DNA of 64,000 nt from Ustulina deusta (taxonomy: Eukaryota; Ascomycota; Sordariomycetes; Xylariales; Xylariaceae). The notes under the pieces were generated by a model. The model was not told the DNA's origin and ran no database searches. It saw only the letters and a list, made by a program, of their open reading frames with translations. The stretch covers positions 248,001 to 312,000 of the forward strand of contig JAJNNX010000007.1 in assembly GCA_023159155.1 (NCBI GenBank), read 5' to 3'. Below are positions 10,775 to 22,238 of this stretch, piece after piece; position 1 is the stretch's first letter; every line of letters starts with the position of its first letter. A program made the position numbers and the translations under genes.

Positions 10775-12667
10775 ATGGCCATCACTTTCTCGCGACGATC
10801 TGACGGGACCCAGCGTTCACATCACAACCAGCGACACGCCAGCCAGGCGTCACAACAACAGCAGCAGCAGCAACACGGCCCCCCGTCGCCTGCTGCTCGT
10901 ATGAAGCGCCCACTCAATCCCATTGATAATCTGAGCGACCCTCTCAGGGCCAAGAGGACACGTATTGCAGTCGAGATTTTTGCGAGACCGCTTGCCCAAG
11001 CACTCGGCCCCTCCAAGCCCCTGGTGAACCGTCAGCGTTCCACGACGCAGCCCGCGCCAGTCGCGTCGTCCCAGAAACCCGACCGACCCTCTCCGATCGC
11101 CACCAATCCCCTCCCTGCCGTCCGTCCACCCACGTCCATTCCTACGCCTGTTCCTCAGACCACGGCTCCCCCCCCTCAATCACGCTCTCCGCCTCCGCCT
11201 CCCCCGACGACCACGACGGCCACGACGACAACGGCGGCGGCAAGCAAGGAAAATGGCCTCACGAGACATCAAGAGAAGGTCATCAATGGCATCCGGCACG
11301 AATTGGGTCGCTTGCAACCGAGTGCCGCTGACACCAGCTCTGCTACCGGCCCACCCGGTCGCAAATTGCGCTCTCAGGAGGCGACCCGCTTCAAGAGCGA
11401 ACTCGCTGCTTATTTCCCCGAGTATGACGAGGTGATTGGGAATGATCCCAAGGAACAACGTACGTTCAGATGGCGTGTCAATGCAGTACTGGCTCTCCTC
11501 ACCACTCTCATCGCACACGGCGCATTGACGCATGCTTCACAAACGCGTTTGCTCACTCACGAGTATCTCTATGCTAATTCCCACCGTTTTCTCGATTTAG
11601 ACCTGCTCAATGCCGACACACCTATCATCATCCTTGACACGGATGACAAGCCATCAGATGCCGTAGTGACTGCCACCCCTTCTGCTTACCAACCTCCGAC
11701 TCATTCCGAACCACGACCCCATTTTTCTACGGTGCGAGTGTACAGTGATCGTCTATTTACTGATTTGCACAACTCCCCGATTGTCAACCTCGACTTCCTC
11801 AAAGCAGAACACAACGGTAACGATTTAGAAGACCCACTGCCGGATTCACATTTCGCACCAACGCATAGAAGGGCAGAAAGGCTAGAGAAGTCTATCAGGA
11901 ACACAGAAAGAGGTCGCGCCCAGCATGAGAAGGATCAGATCATTCGACTGCTTGGCGAGCTTCAGGGCCATGATTGGTTGAGGACGATGGGTGTCAATGG
12001 GGTCACCGAAAGCCGCAGGAAAACTTTCGAGCCTGCTCGTGATCATTTCATCAAGGGGTGTCAGGCTATCCTCGAGAAATTCCGCTTGTGGAGCCAAGAG
12101 GAGAAGAGACGGAAGCTCGAAAGGGAACGCGCACTAGCAGAGGAAACAGACGATGAGGAAGACGAAGACCGACAGGAAGACGATGTAGACGACAGCAACT
12201 GTAGTGAGGGAGCCGGCAGTATGGACGATGTTGACATGGTGGATGTCGAAAATGAAAGCGGGGATGATCTTGCCAGTGAGGGCGACCCTCCTGAGCATAG
12301 CGATGTCGATGCTGCCGCGCGCCAACTCCATGACGAAGCAATGGAACGAGCTAGGTATGCAACGGCAACTTCACCCAGGAGGACCCGAGGCGAGCACCCT
12401 CCCACCATACTCGACCTTGCGCCCCCGGAATTTACATCCTTCTTTAGGAAGAGGCACCAAAGAGATGCAGCGTTGAATAAAGGGCGACGAAGGGGAAGGA
12501 CCGTTCTCGCCTGGGGCCACCCAGTCCCAGAGATGAGTGAGTATGATTTTGAGCTGCCTGATTTTTGTCTGGATGAAGATACCCTGAGAGCACACGAGAG
12601 ACAGAAGAGACGAGACAGACGAAACAGGCGTCAACGCAGACAGGGAGCTACGACGTCAGACGTATAG
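10775..12667 (+). CDS. SAS4-domain protein (probable histone acetyltransferase complex subunit)
   Basis: Single-exon nuclear protein of 630 residues. The start is low-complexity: a poly-Gln run near residues 28-33 and Pro/Thr-rich stretches to about residue 150. A conserved block at about residues 368-450 contains LLGELQGHDWLRTMGV, ESRRKTFEPARDHFIKGC and FRLWSQEEKRRK. This matches my memory of the SAS4 (something about silencing 4) domain of fungal proteins. An acidic stretch follows (about 455-505), then PPEFTSFFRKRHQRDAAL and a basic C-terminus. Yeast Sas4 works in the SAS complex that acetylates histone H4 Lys16; a similar chromatin role is inferred. The assignment rests on pattern recall, without an HMM score. 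Confidence 0.7.
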   Translation: MAITFSRRSDGTQRSHHNQRHASQASQQQQQQQHGPPSPAARMKRPLNPIDNLSDPLRAKRTRIAVEIFARPLAQALGPSKPLVNRQRSTTQPAPVASSQKPDRPSPIATNPLPAVRPPTSIPTPVPQTTAPPPQSRSPPPPPPTTTTATTTTAAASKENGLTRHQEKVINGIRHELGRLQPSAADTSSATGPPGRKLRSQEATRFKSELAAYFPEYDEVIGNDPKEQRTFRWRVNAVLALLTTLIAHGALTHASQTRLLTHEYLYANSHRFLDLDLLNADTPIIILDTDDKPSDAVVTATPSAYQPPTHSEPRPHFSTVRVYSDRLFTDLHNSPIVNLDFLKAEHNGNDLEDPLPDSHFAPTHRRAERLEKSIRNTERGRAQHEKDQIIRLLGELQGHDWLRTMGVNGVTESRRKTFEPARDHFIKGCQAILEKFRLWSQEEKRRKLERERALAEETDDEEDEDRQEDDVDDSNCSEGAGSMDDVDMVDVENESGDDLASEGDPPEHSDVDAAARQLHDEAMERARYATATSPRRTRGEHPPTILDLAPPEFTSFFRKRHQRDAALNKGRRRGRTVLAWGHPVPEMSEYDFELPDFCLDEDTLRAHERQKRRDRRNRRQRRQGATTSDV

Positions 12668-13540
12668 CTTGAAATGTTGTAGCTCTTGCCAAGCACCGAG
12701 GATAAGATATGGGAACGGTGGATTAGCGTTTACTTGCGCTGCATAGGCTAGTGTAACATAACAGAGGTTGTACATTTAGGCGTAACGGTACAACATATGT
12801 ACAAGAGGCAAACAAAGCCTCCCACAATCTAGTGTGTTTCAAAGTGTACTCCCACGTACCTAATATCAGGTTCGTTGCCTTATACTGACAGTGTCTCTAC
12901 TACTGGGCAATTAAATGTTAGATGTCACTTGACTGTCTGGATTGAAAGCTAGATAGATTATGTACCTAATAATAATGGAAATGACAAGGAGTGCCCCAAT
13001 GCTGATTCCTCCCTCTCTCGCTCGCTCTTATTCGAAGGCTACACTGCTTCAACCGAGCAGGTTTTAAAATAGCAAGCCTATCTAAGTTCAAAGCCACAAA
13101 CAAAGATAGTGTTCATGATTCGAGTCTCATTCAGGGCTATCCTACTTCAAAAGAGCCTAGGTTAGTAACAAGCTCACACACAGCTTCAAGAATGTAGGTA
13201 GCCTTGGTGCCTACCGCGAATGCATCTGGGGTCTCTGCTGAGCTAGGCATGACTTAAAGGTAGGTACGCCTGTGTCACGTCGGCAGTTCAAATAGACGAG
13301 CCATTCCATCGCAAACTCGTCCGGGACTACCATTCGGACAAGAGCAAGACCTAGGAAATGGCGAATGAATGGCCGGACGAAGCGGCTAGACAAGGAAACG
13401 AACTGGGATGGCGATATGGTGTGGCCCTGAACTCTTCTTCCTCAGTTTGCCTTGCTGCTTGGAACAAGCCACTAGGTACAGTAGGCAGTAAATTGCTAAG
13501 TTTTTGTGCGCATTATGGAAAACTTTGGAAGTGTACATGA

Positions 13541-13613
13541 GTAAGCCGTGGTTGAAGCTAATATTCCCTCTTCAAGGCATAATAAATACCATCTTGCTCG
13601 GCATGTACGTACG
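13541..13613 (+). repeat. Diverged direct repeat, copy A
   Basis: Begins GTAAGCCGTGGTT and contains GAAGCTAATATT and AAGGCATAATAAATA. It aligns with 14580-14652, apart from a few extra bases near the start of copy B and scattered, mostly transition, differences. Confidence 0.7.
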
Positions 13614-14579
13614 TATAGATTGCTAAAATATACTGCTTTAGTCTCAAAAGGCTCTAGAGCTGTAGATTTGTTTTCATCAGGGATGTAGCCAGGTCCTAGG
13701 TCTTACTGCTTGTTGTGGTATACAATAACTTGAAAATACCTAGGTAAGCTTTCATAAAAATCAGAATCGCACATGTAGATATCTGTCACCCACTGGTAGT
13801 ATATATTGTGCTATTAACATAGAACGCGCTTTTAGGTGTTATTATCCTTGTGTTACACCCGCTCCTACGCTGAGCAACTAAGATGCCTAAACTTAAATGC
13901 AACTATAGTTACCTCGTAATGCAGAGTTTATTCGGAGCACTATAGCCATACTTGATCTAGGTAGTACCTATTCATCAACTTCATAACAATAATACCTCCT
14001 CGTTTCCAACAGCTAGGAAGCATGGCAAAGAATTCCTCATTATAATAATATTTGCAAGAAAAATCATCCCGTTCTCACCCAACTCCTTAAACTCCCGTTT
14101 ATCTAATCCTTTCGCTACTACTATCCACAGGTCTCTTCAACACATTTGTAGTCTTGCGAAATCTTGCTTAGTTTGGTTTTTTCTCTTCCTGCCTCTCCAT
14201 TTATCCTGTAATTTTTAATGATAAGATTTTCTCACTTATCTGCTCACCCGAAATCAGCCGCCTTCTAGCCACCTTCCTCCTTCAGATATGACGTGAAAAG
14301 ATATGCGCCTCCCAAACATTAAAACAAACCGCCTAGTCGAGAACATCGACACTAAAGTGTACCATGCTGAAATACGAGGTTAAAGATATCGCCTCAAGAG
14401 GCGAGGAGCTGAAATGGCCCCTCCCGAACACTGAGATTCAAGGACCTCGCTGCCTTTCCCTTCATCCTTGCCTACCTCACATAAACTTTCACCCTTCTCC
14501 TTATCGGGCATCCAAAAAGGGGCGTTGAGTTGCTAGAAATAGCGAAGTTTCCATACCTGGGTATACATAAACCATATAC

Positions 14580-14652
14580 GTAAGCCACGGTTCACTCGAA
14601 GCTAATATTATCTCCTTAAGGCATAATAAATATTATCTTACTACCTGTATAT
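14580..14652 (+). repeat. Diverged direct repeat, copy B
   Basis: Begins GTAAGCCACGGTT and shares GAAGCTAATATT and AAGGCATAATAAATA with copy A about 1 kb upstream. This copy is more AT-rich, with several C-to-T type differences. It may be a fragment of an old mobile element. Confidence 0.7.
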
Positions 14653-15099
14653 ATAGGTGTAGAGATATAAAAACAACGTTTATAAAACTAGGGTTTATGG
14701 AAAAGTTATAATAGAATATGTATCTCTCTCTTATTGATAGTATATATTTGACGTATTATGGCATGGATGCTCTCAATATATTGGACACCCATGCAAAGGC
14801 ACCAACAAAGTCAGAACTGATCGAAAATGACTGCTTACCATGTCTACCACGCCTGCTGTTGAAGTATCTGTGCGAGGCAGCTAGAATTTCCAGTTTCTTC
14901 GCGAGCGCCACGTTTCAGAGCCCATAGGCGGCTTCCATAGCCGCCAAGATGAGTCGGCATCCTTGGTTTTGAGCATCCCAAAATCGGGTAGGCTGGGAAG
15001 CGCAGTGGCCGAGTTTTTTTTTTTGTAACCTATGGTCTCCGTAATGTTAGTCACGGTCCGCATGTTTGTAAAGGTAGCATATGTGAGCACCGCACGCTG

Positions 15100-15280
15100 C
15101 GATACCGAAGGGGGATGTGGTAGAAGTCCACCTTGCTGAAGGGTTAGGTGGAAGGCGGATAGTCGTTGGCTCAGTTTTGCATCTTAACCATGATGGCACG
15201 CTCGACTGTCGTCTGCGCGAAGAACTCGAAATATGATGTGAGCAGATCGGGCTGGCCGCGATCAAGCACGAACCCACATA
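15100..15280 (-). pseudogene. Possible unidentified coding relic
   Basis: The minus strand encodes GFVLDRGQPDLLTSYFEFF and, further on, ERAIMVKMQN before in-frame TGA and TAA stops; the same frame resumes with KVDFYHIPL. The composition is protein-like, but no intact frame or family is recognised. Confidence 0.3.
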
Positions 15281-17444
15281 ACCGCCATTAGGCACTAAGA
15301 AACATAATATCAAGAAGGATGCTTAGGAGACAAGCGTTTCACCGCTGACGTACTATAATACGTAAGGCATAGTTGAGCTCTACTTTGTATGTGTGTGAGT
15401 CTAACTTGTCGACGCGCGTGGCTTCGGAAAAGGGGACGAAGCCCAAGTCTGGGTTAGCCGAGGACATGATCAGCGAAATCAGAGCGATTGCAGTTAGAGC
15501 CGGGACAGCGTCTGCTCGAAAGCTGGGGAGGGATCAAGTGATTAGGTATCTGGGAGGGATAGAGAGTCTAAAGTCAACTTGAAGTCTGCCTACGGTGCCA
15601 CCATCCACTACGCCCGAAGCTCGGACGGGATTATATTTCGAGAGTTAATGCCGCGAACTGCCTCGAAGAAATCGAGGTATAAACCCCTACCCAAGCGCAC
15701 CTCGACGTCATTTGGCGTGTTGCATCGCTTACCTAGGTACCTAGGGAAGTAGGTATGTTATCTCTTAAAGTCTGTCTCTAAGGGATAGTAAGGCCCACAT
15801 GTCCGAATTTCGTCACAGGGATTCCTATGTAAGGGAACGGTTGATAACAAGTACACGTGTAGCAGTACAGACTGTCCTTGTCCCCATAATAAGAAGGCTG
15901 CATATGTATCAGTTCTAGGTAAATAGAGTTATGAACGTTCGAGACGGGTCTTCGCAGCACTGTCTTGAATGACTGTGGAAGAGGTATATATTTCTGAGCC
16001 AGGGGAAGCACCGAAGGGAGGCACTTAGTGTACACGGACGACGAGATCTTGTAAAAGGCCAAAAATTGACAAGATGCATCGATTGTGTTTGCTCCGATTT
16101 AGGTTATGGCAGTGATGATTGTGACCCTCCTATCTATGCAGAATAAAAATTCTACGCAATAAAGGCCGTATACATATAGTATGCTACAGTATGACATTGC
16201 AACGTCGAGAGTAATACCTAGTTCTAGGGCAGCTTGACATTCGTCGCTGGTCTTGACTAGGAAGAAGCGAGAGCAGAAGAGCCCGTGCAAGAGTAACAGC
16301 TCGAGTCCCTGGACACGATGAAGCGTATGAAGGTCTGCTACGAGCGGGCGACGAAAAATAGGTCGACAAGAAGCACTCAGCAGCACCTTCAAGAAGCACA
16401 TTAAAGCTCTGCGAGAGGCCACAAGGAGGTGAATAGAGAGGCCATTGCATCAGATATGTTACAATTTGCTGCGGGCTACTTGGAAACAGAATGCAAGCTC
16501 GCCCTAAACACATGCGAACTTCCCACGCGAGTCTAGAGATGTCACGAGAAGAAGGCGGCGTGTGTTTAAAGAGCGCGATGCCCACGAGTGGCGAGGCCGA
16601 GGTGCACTGACTTGACTGATAGGAATACAATAGCCTTGCTTCCGGCACAATGGGCCCTTCTTGATGTTGACCTGGGAATTCAAGTGTCTGGGGTTCGCTG
16701 GTGTCTACTTACCTACCTAGTACCTAGGTACATTGTATGCGAGTAAGTAAGTACTTAACCTCTGGTCTCTCTAATAGTGGTCTCCAAGCCGCCAGATTGT
16801 CTACTGCGTTCCATCATGTCGCGGCTCTGTGGAAATTGAACCCAGAAGGAGATTCGAGATTTGTCTGCATGCTTGTCTGAACTCACATACCCATATAGAA
16901 CGCCTTCGTTTGCGCACTATTATCGTTCAAAGAGAGATGGGTTGAGTAGAAGACGAGATCAGGATGTCGAAACCGTGATCCGACACGTAATTTTGACATT
17001 GAAATGCTCGCGGCCAGCCTTGGAAGACATTATAACATTTGGGGATTGCTCAGGCTGGGTTCAGTGTCTTGAGATCAAAAGGGTTCACCTCGAATCTTGA
17101 TGCCCGGGGTTACCTGGATAATCGGATTACGTAACCCGCATTTCCCCCACCCTGGCGCACCTTAGCCTCGCTAAGGCTCTGTTAGCCGGGCAGCCTTAGG
17201 CATAGTGGTTAGTGATTGCACCAGCAATGACGAGTGGCAGTCGCGTTAATCTGTGTTCCATCTACCTACCCAGATTTGCGTCTCCGCAACCTCAACACAA
17301 CCACCACTTTTTCCTATCTTCGCCCGCATTTCCACTCGCTTCACGAACTATCTATCGACTATTTCTAGCAACAACGCCGACGAACACTATCTCGCCGCCA
17401 CCGGGATCACTCATGATCACGAGGACGTAGTCCTAGCGCGCGAA

Positions 17445-20400
17445 ATGCCTGGCGTCGTGGAACCAGAGCTGCTCGAAGAACCCGAACCTGCGCCAGTCGA
17501 GCTGCCCATCGATGACACGCCGCCACGTTCCTACGTTATTTTCAAGCAGCATGTCGAGCTCGAGATAGACTTCCGCCAGAAGCGCGTCCGTGGCCGCTCG
17601 CACATTCTCGTCGTGCCCATCGAGGCTGATGTCTCCGAGGTCTACATCGATGCCCGCCATTGTGATATAGATGTCAAGAACATCACCGCCTCCAACTGCC
17701 CTGTCCGGGCCTCCTACGAAGACCCCTGCGACAAGATCGCCGCTCCAGATGCCTACCAGTGGTCGGCGCCGCAATGGCCCGTCAGGAAACGCCGTATGGA
17801 GCGACTCCTTCATCACCGCCGGAAGGAAGTGCCTGTGATGGCTCATGATTTGGCATGCTGCCAGCCTCTGGATGGATCTCTGCGCGTTACGCTGCCCAGC
17901 GCCGACGACGTCAAGAAGAAGAACCGCGACGCCCCAAAAGCTGACCAGCAGGAGTTGCTAATTCATGCCGATGGTACCGTCCAAGGTTATCGAATTAGTA
18001 TCCCTTTCGAACTGAAGAATGTCCACAATGGCTTGCACTTCGTTGGTGTAGACGAAGGCGACATGCGCTACCCTCATGTCTATACCCGCCACTCTGTCGA
18101 GCCCGGAACTGCATGCTCGATATTTCCATGCATCGAGGACCCTGGTTGCCGCAATCCCTGGAAGATATCTATCACTTGCCCGCGCACCCTCGGCGATGCA
18201 TTCCACCAGCCGCTCGTCACCCAGCAGCGCCTCAAGAGCATCACGGCTCTGAATGGCGGTCGAAAAAGAAAGTTCGGCGAGGAAGAGCCCGTGAAACGTG
18301 ACTATGGTCTTACGGAAGAGGACAAACAGCTCGAGATGACTGTTGTATGTTCTGGATTTCTGACTGGCGAAGTAATCGACAAAGATGACGAAACGAAAAA
18401 AACCATGACATTTGAAGTCGACAATAACAAAGCCGCGAAACACATTGGTTTTGCTATTGGTCCTTTCGAACATGTCGACTTGTGGTCAGAATTTAGAAGC
18501 GAAGAAGACGATACGAAGCTTGGAGTGAGCGCGGCAAAAGTCCATGGATACTGTTTACCAGGCCGTGCAGAAGAGGTCAGGAACACGTGCGCCTCTTTAG
18601 TCACGGCTGTGGACCATTTTGTTCTTCATTTCGGTCGCTACCCTTTTGAGAACTACAAGGTCTGTTTTATCGACGATATGGTCGAGGATGCGATACCCCT
18701 CTGCGCGTTCTCCTTATGCAGCAGCAGGCTCCTTTATCCCTCAGATATCGTCGACACCGAAATCGAGACAACAAGAACACTGGTCTATTCCCTCGCAAGC
18801 CAGTGGTTCGGGGTTAACATCGTCCCCAATACAAAGGCTGATATCTGGCTGGTTGTGGGTATCGCGTGGTTTATGGCCGACTACTTCATGAAAGCCCTAT
18901 GTGGTAACAACACATTCAGATTCCGCATGAAGACGATGGCAGACCGCCTGGTCGAGATTGATATGAAAAGGCCGTCGCTGCAGGATATGGGTGAACACTT
19001 ATATCTTGGTAGCTTTGAGGTCGATTTCATGAATCTCAAAGCCCCATTGGTATTATTCATTCTAGATCGTCGGCTCTCTAAATCATCAGGCTCGGCAGGC
19101 ATCTCTCGAATCATATCCCGTATGGTTAGTAAGGCAAATACTTCCACTCAGGCCAATGATGACGTACTCCCATCCGATTCATTCCGCAAAGCCTGCGAGA
19201 AAGTTGGAAGCACACGGCTGGAGAGCTTCTGGAATCAGTGGGTTGTTGGGTCTGGTTGTCCTAGATTCGACGTTTTCCAACGGTTTAATAAAAAGAAACT
19301 CTGTGTCGAGATGACAGTCCGACAGACGCAGGACATTGCTGCAGCAAAATCCAGGCCTATAGATAAAAATGATTTCTGGAGAGATGTTCGAGAGGAAACT
19401 CATGCCGTATACGCCGGGGAACTACAGCAAGCGTTTACAGGCCCTATGACCATTAGAATCCACGAAGCCGACGGTACACCTTATGAGCATATAGTTGAAA
19501 TTCGGGAAGACGGTGCCAGATCGGTCAGATTCGAGATACCCTACAACACAAAGTACAAGCGACTTAAGAGGAATCGCCGTCAGCGTGAAAGGGCACTGGC
19601 AAATAACAACGCAAAAGAAGAAGGACAGAAGGAACTATACTACCTCGGCGATATTATGCAACATCCGGATGATGTTGAAGAGTGGGGTTTTCGCGATTGG
19701 GATGAAGAAACAGAAGCCAAGATGGATCAAGAATCTTATGAGTGGATCCGAATGGATGCGGACTTTGAGTGGATTTGTGAAATGAAGACAAATCTTCCAG
19801 CTTACATGTACGCTTCTCAACTCCAGCAGGATAGGGATGTCGCTGCTCAGCAAGATTCTATGCTCTTCTTGAAGCAGTCTTTTGCCAAGTCAGGAGCCCA
19901 TCCTCTTGTGTCCACCATTCTTGCTCGGACACTGCTTGACCCGAGATATTTCTACGGGATCCGCCTTATGGCTGCTGAGGAGCTACCGCGTCACGCAGTT
20001 CAGGAACAGGTGGACTGGATTGGGCTCAGACACCTCCAGAAGGCGTTCCAACACTTTTTTTGTTACCCTGAATCAACTACGCCCCGGCCGAACAATTTTT
20101 CAGACAAGCGCCAATACATGATTCAGTGCGCCATTCCCGAAGCCATGGCTTACATCCGTGGGGAAGATGGCAAATGTCCAAAGGATGCTCGGCGATTCAT
20201 CCTTGGGCTCCTTCAAGCCAATAACAATTCGGAGAATGTTTTCTCCGATCAATTCTATATCTGCAAACTCATCAAAGCTCTTGCTATCTGCCAGATTTCG
20301 GATGAAAAGAAAGCAAAGCCACAGATGGCCATGTCACTTTCCTTTGGAGACGGGGACAACGAAGATGATATTATGGCCGAGCCAATAGACACGGAACCAG

Positions 20401-22238
20401 AGGAGTTTCGAGACTTGGCTCTCGAAGAGATTGAGCGATATCGTCGAAGAGACGAATATGCTCCATCCTTCCAGAACTGCTTCACTGTGGCCGCTCTAGA
20501 TGCTTTATGTTGCCTGATGAAGGCGGGCGTCATTCCTTCGGATCCGCTTACCTTCGTTCAATATTTGCAAGATAAGACTTACGATGCTGTTCGCATAAAA
20601 GCGTGCGAATCATTGGTGGAAATCGGTCTCCTAGACAAACCGGAGTTCTTGCGATTCTTCTTCTCGCTCGTCAGCACTGATCCTTCCCCATTTGTCCGAG
20701 ATCAACTGTTCAAGATACTATGCCGCGGCCTAGCCAGTATCGCAATCGGAGAGAAACCCGATGCCAGGAAGCAGACGCCGCAGCCCGTTAAGGAAGGGCT
20801 AGACTTAGTAGTTGAACAAGAAAATTCTATCATGGAAGAACGACAGAAGGCCAAAGCACGCAAGGGAGATCTCCATGTGGCCCTTGCAGCTTTGAAGGAA
20901 CAAACTGAAGATAACGAGGAATTGCAGGAGGTTATCTGGCAGGCATTGGATTCACCCGTCCTAACTGTGGCAGAACGTATCAACTTGTTGGAGATCTGCT
21001 CTCTGTTGTTTGACGATGACCCTGCTCTAACAGTGAAGTTCAAATATCCAGAGGTTTGGTCTGCCACGCGTGGTGAGAAAATTCGAGATAAAAAATATGT
21101 CGTCGACTTCCACAAACGTTATAGGACAAAGTCGAGGGGCACTTATGCCACTCCACCACCACCGCCCCCACCGCCAGCACGACCCGAGCCAAAACGGACA
21201 ATCACCCTGAACCTCAACAATAGGACTTCCAGCAGTAGCAGTAAGTCTGTTGTCCCTACAGCAGCCCAGCCTCAGCCACCGCCTGCTCCCAGCGCGGCTC
21301 CAACTCTACCCTCCCCTCCTGTTTCTACTCCCGCTCCAACACAGCCCAAGAAATCCATCAGTGTTACAGTACCAAAGCCACCCATCGTTTCACCGACGCC
21401 TGTGGTAAAGGTAGCAAAACAGTCTACTCCTAGCACCACCCCTGTTGCAACCAAATCTACGACCAAGACTGCAACAAAACCTGCCACCAAAGCTGTCACC
21501 AAAGCCGCAATCAAGCCTACACCTAAGCCGCCGGCCTCTCAGGAGAAGATGGCCAAGAACGGGGAGCACCGTCGGGACAGCATCTCTGTTCTCCCGCCAA
21601 TTCGGCCGACTATTGAGCCGCAACAACCAGAACCAAAATTGCACACCCCCAAGATCAGTGGAAACGGCGGTCTCAGTGTGAAAGCTCCCAGGCCACTCAA
21701 GCGCGCGAGCACAGAGAGCGAAAGTGGTCGTCCATCAAAAATAGTTAAACTCAACACTTCTAAATTTATCGACGCTATGAAAAGGCTACAGCCACGCACC
21801 AAAACGGTCACTCTAAAATTTACAGCCTGGGAGCGGCTCAATACACGGAAAGGGTCTCCAGCTTCAGTCTCCATTCGGGCCGCAGGGAAGAAACCAGCAT
21901 CAGAAAAGAAATCAACGTCTAATTCTGATCATTCAATGCTACTTGGTAACCCCCGTGCAAGCCCAGCAATTGCAACTATGACTCCTAAGGCGACCCCTCC
22001 ACCGCAACCACGACCAAGATCGTCAACCCCAACCTCGAAAACCCATCCGCCAGTGAACCCCAAGTCAGCTAGTAGCGGCGGCAAGCCAAGGAAGCCTCTA
22101 CCAGATATGGTGCGAAAGCCACTCCCCTCCGCGGCTCCAAACTCACAACCTACGCCCTCGAAGACGTCTTCCTCGGCGCCTCCTCCCATCCCTAAGCCAC
22201 TACCAAGGTTCAAAATCAAGGTCAAACCGCCTCCATAG
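17445..22238 (+). CDS. TAF2: TFIID subunit TAF2 (TBP-associated factor, M1-aminopeptidase-like)
   Basis: Large TFIID subunit that contacts core-promoter DNA and helps Pol II initiation in the nucleus. Single exon, 1597 residues from ATG 17445; the frame is open further upstream but without an ATG. The N-terminal half follows the M1 aminopeptidase fold: SYVIFKQHVELEIDF, then ASQWFGVNIVPNTKADIWL. Where a peptidase would carry HEXXH, the sequence reads VGIAWFMADYFM, so no zinc site is expected, as is usual for TAF2. Helical repeat-like segments follow to about residue 1230. The tail (about 1235-1597) is rich in Pro, Ser, Thr and Lys and probably disordered. It runs convergently with CDC26. Confidence 0.93.
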   Translation: MPGVVEPELLEEPEPAPVELPIDDTPPRSYVIFKQHVELEIDFRQKRVRGRSHILVVPIEADVSEVYIDARHCDIDVKNITASNCPVRASYEDPCDKIAAPDAYQWSAPQWPVRKRRMERLLHHRRKEVPVMAHDLACCQPLDGSLRVTLPSADDVKKKNRDAPKADQQELLIHADGTVQGYRISIPFELKNVHNGLHFVGVDEGDMRYPHVYTRHSVEPGTACSIFPCIEDPGCRNPWKISITCPRTLGDAFHQPLVTQQRLKSITALNGGRKRKFGEEEPVKRDYGLTEEDKQLEMTVVCSGFLTGEVIDKDDETKKTMTFEVDNNKAAKHIGFAIGPFEHVDLWSEFRSEEDDTKLGVSAAKVHGYCLPGRAEEVRNTCASLVTAVDHFVLHFGRYPFENYKVCFIDDMVEDAIPLCAFSLCSSRLLYPSDIVDTEIETTRTLVYSLASQWFGVNIVPNTKADIWLVVGIAWFMADYFMKALCGNNTFRFRMKTMADRLVEIDMKRPSLQDMGEHLYLGSFEVDFMNLKAPLVLFILDRRLSKSSGSAGISRIISRMVSKANTSTQANDDVLPSDSFRKACEKVGSTRLESFWNQWVVGSGCPRFDVFQRFNKKKLCVEMTVRQTQDIAAAKSRPIDKNDFWRDVREETHAVYAGELQQAFTGPMTIRIHEADGTPYEHIVEIREDGARSVRFEIPYNTKYKRLKRNRRQRERALANNNAKEEGQKELYYLGDIMQHPDDVEEWGFRDWDEETEAKMDQESYEWIRMDADFEWICEMKTNLPAYMYASQLQQDRDVAAQQDSMLFLKQSFAKSGAHPLVSTILARTLLDPRYFYGIRLMAAEELPRHAVQEQVDWIGLRHLQKAFQHFFCYPESTTPRPNNFSDKRQYMIQCAIPEAMAYIRGEDGKCPKDARRFILGLLQANNNSENVFSDQFYICKLIKALAICQISDEKKAKPQMAMSLSFGDGDNEDDIMAEPIDTEPEEFRDLALEEIERYRRRDEYAPSFQNCFTVAALDALCCLMKAGVIPSDPLTFVQYLQDKTYDAVRIKACESLVEIGLLDKPEFLRFFFSLVSTDPSPFVRDQLFKILCRGLASIAIGEKPDARKQTPQPVKEGLDLVVEQENSIMEERQKAKARKGDLHVALAALKEQTEDNEELQEVIWQALDSPVLTVAERINLLEICSLLFDDDPALTVKFKYPEVWSATRGEKIRDKKYVVDFHKRYRTKSRGTYATPPPPPPPPARPEPKRTITLNLNNRTSSSSSKSVVPTAAQPQPPPAPSAAPTLPSPPVSTPAPTQPKKSISVTVPKPPIVSPTPVVKVAKQSTPSTTPVATKSTTKTATKPATKAVTKAAIKPTPKPPASQEKMAKNGEHRRDSISVLPPIRPTIEPQQPEPKLHTPKISGNGGLSVKAPRPLKRASTESESGRPSKIVKLNTSKFIDAMKRLQPRTKTVTLKFTAWERLNTRKGSPASVSIRAAGKKPASEKKSTSNSDHSMLLGNPRASPAIATMTPKATPPPQPRPRSSTPTSKTHPPVNPKSASSGGKPRKPLPDMVRKPLPSAAPNSQPTPSKTSSSAPPPIPKPLPRFKIKVKPPP

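Larger units (their letters stand above)
12668..17444. other. Long intergenic region, 4.8 kb
   Basis: No intact gene found on either strand. It holds a diverged direct repeat pair (13541 and 14580), AGGTACCTAGGTA palindromes near 15730 and 16715, and a possible minus-strand relic near 15100-15280. The sequence directly before TAF2 is open in the TAF2 frame from 17253 but has no earlier in-frame ATG. Confidence 0.6.

Noticed and set aside
17190..17250. tRNA-like A box (CATAGTGGTTAGTG)
   Set aside because: No T-arm or acceptor stem can be drawn.
17253..17444. 64 extra codons at the start of TAF2
   Set aside because: The frame is open but begins with GTG and has no in-frame ATG before 17445; MPGVVEPEL is the better start.
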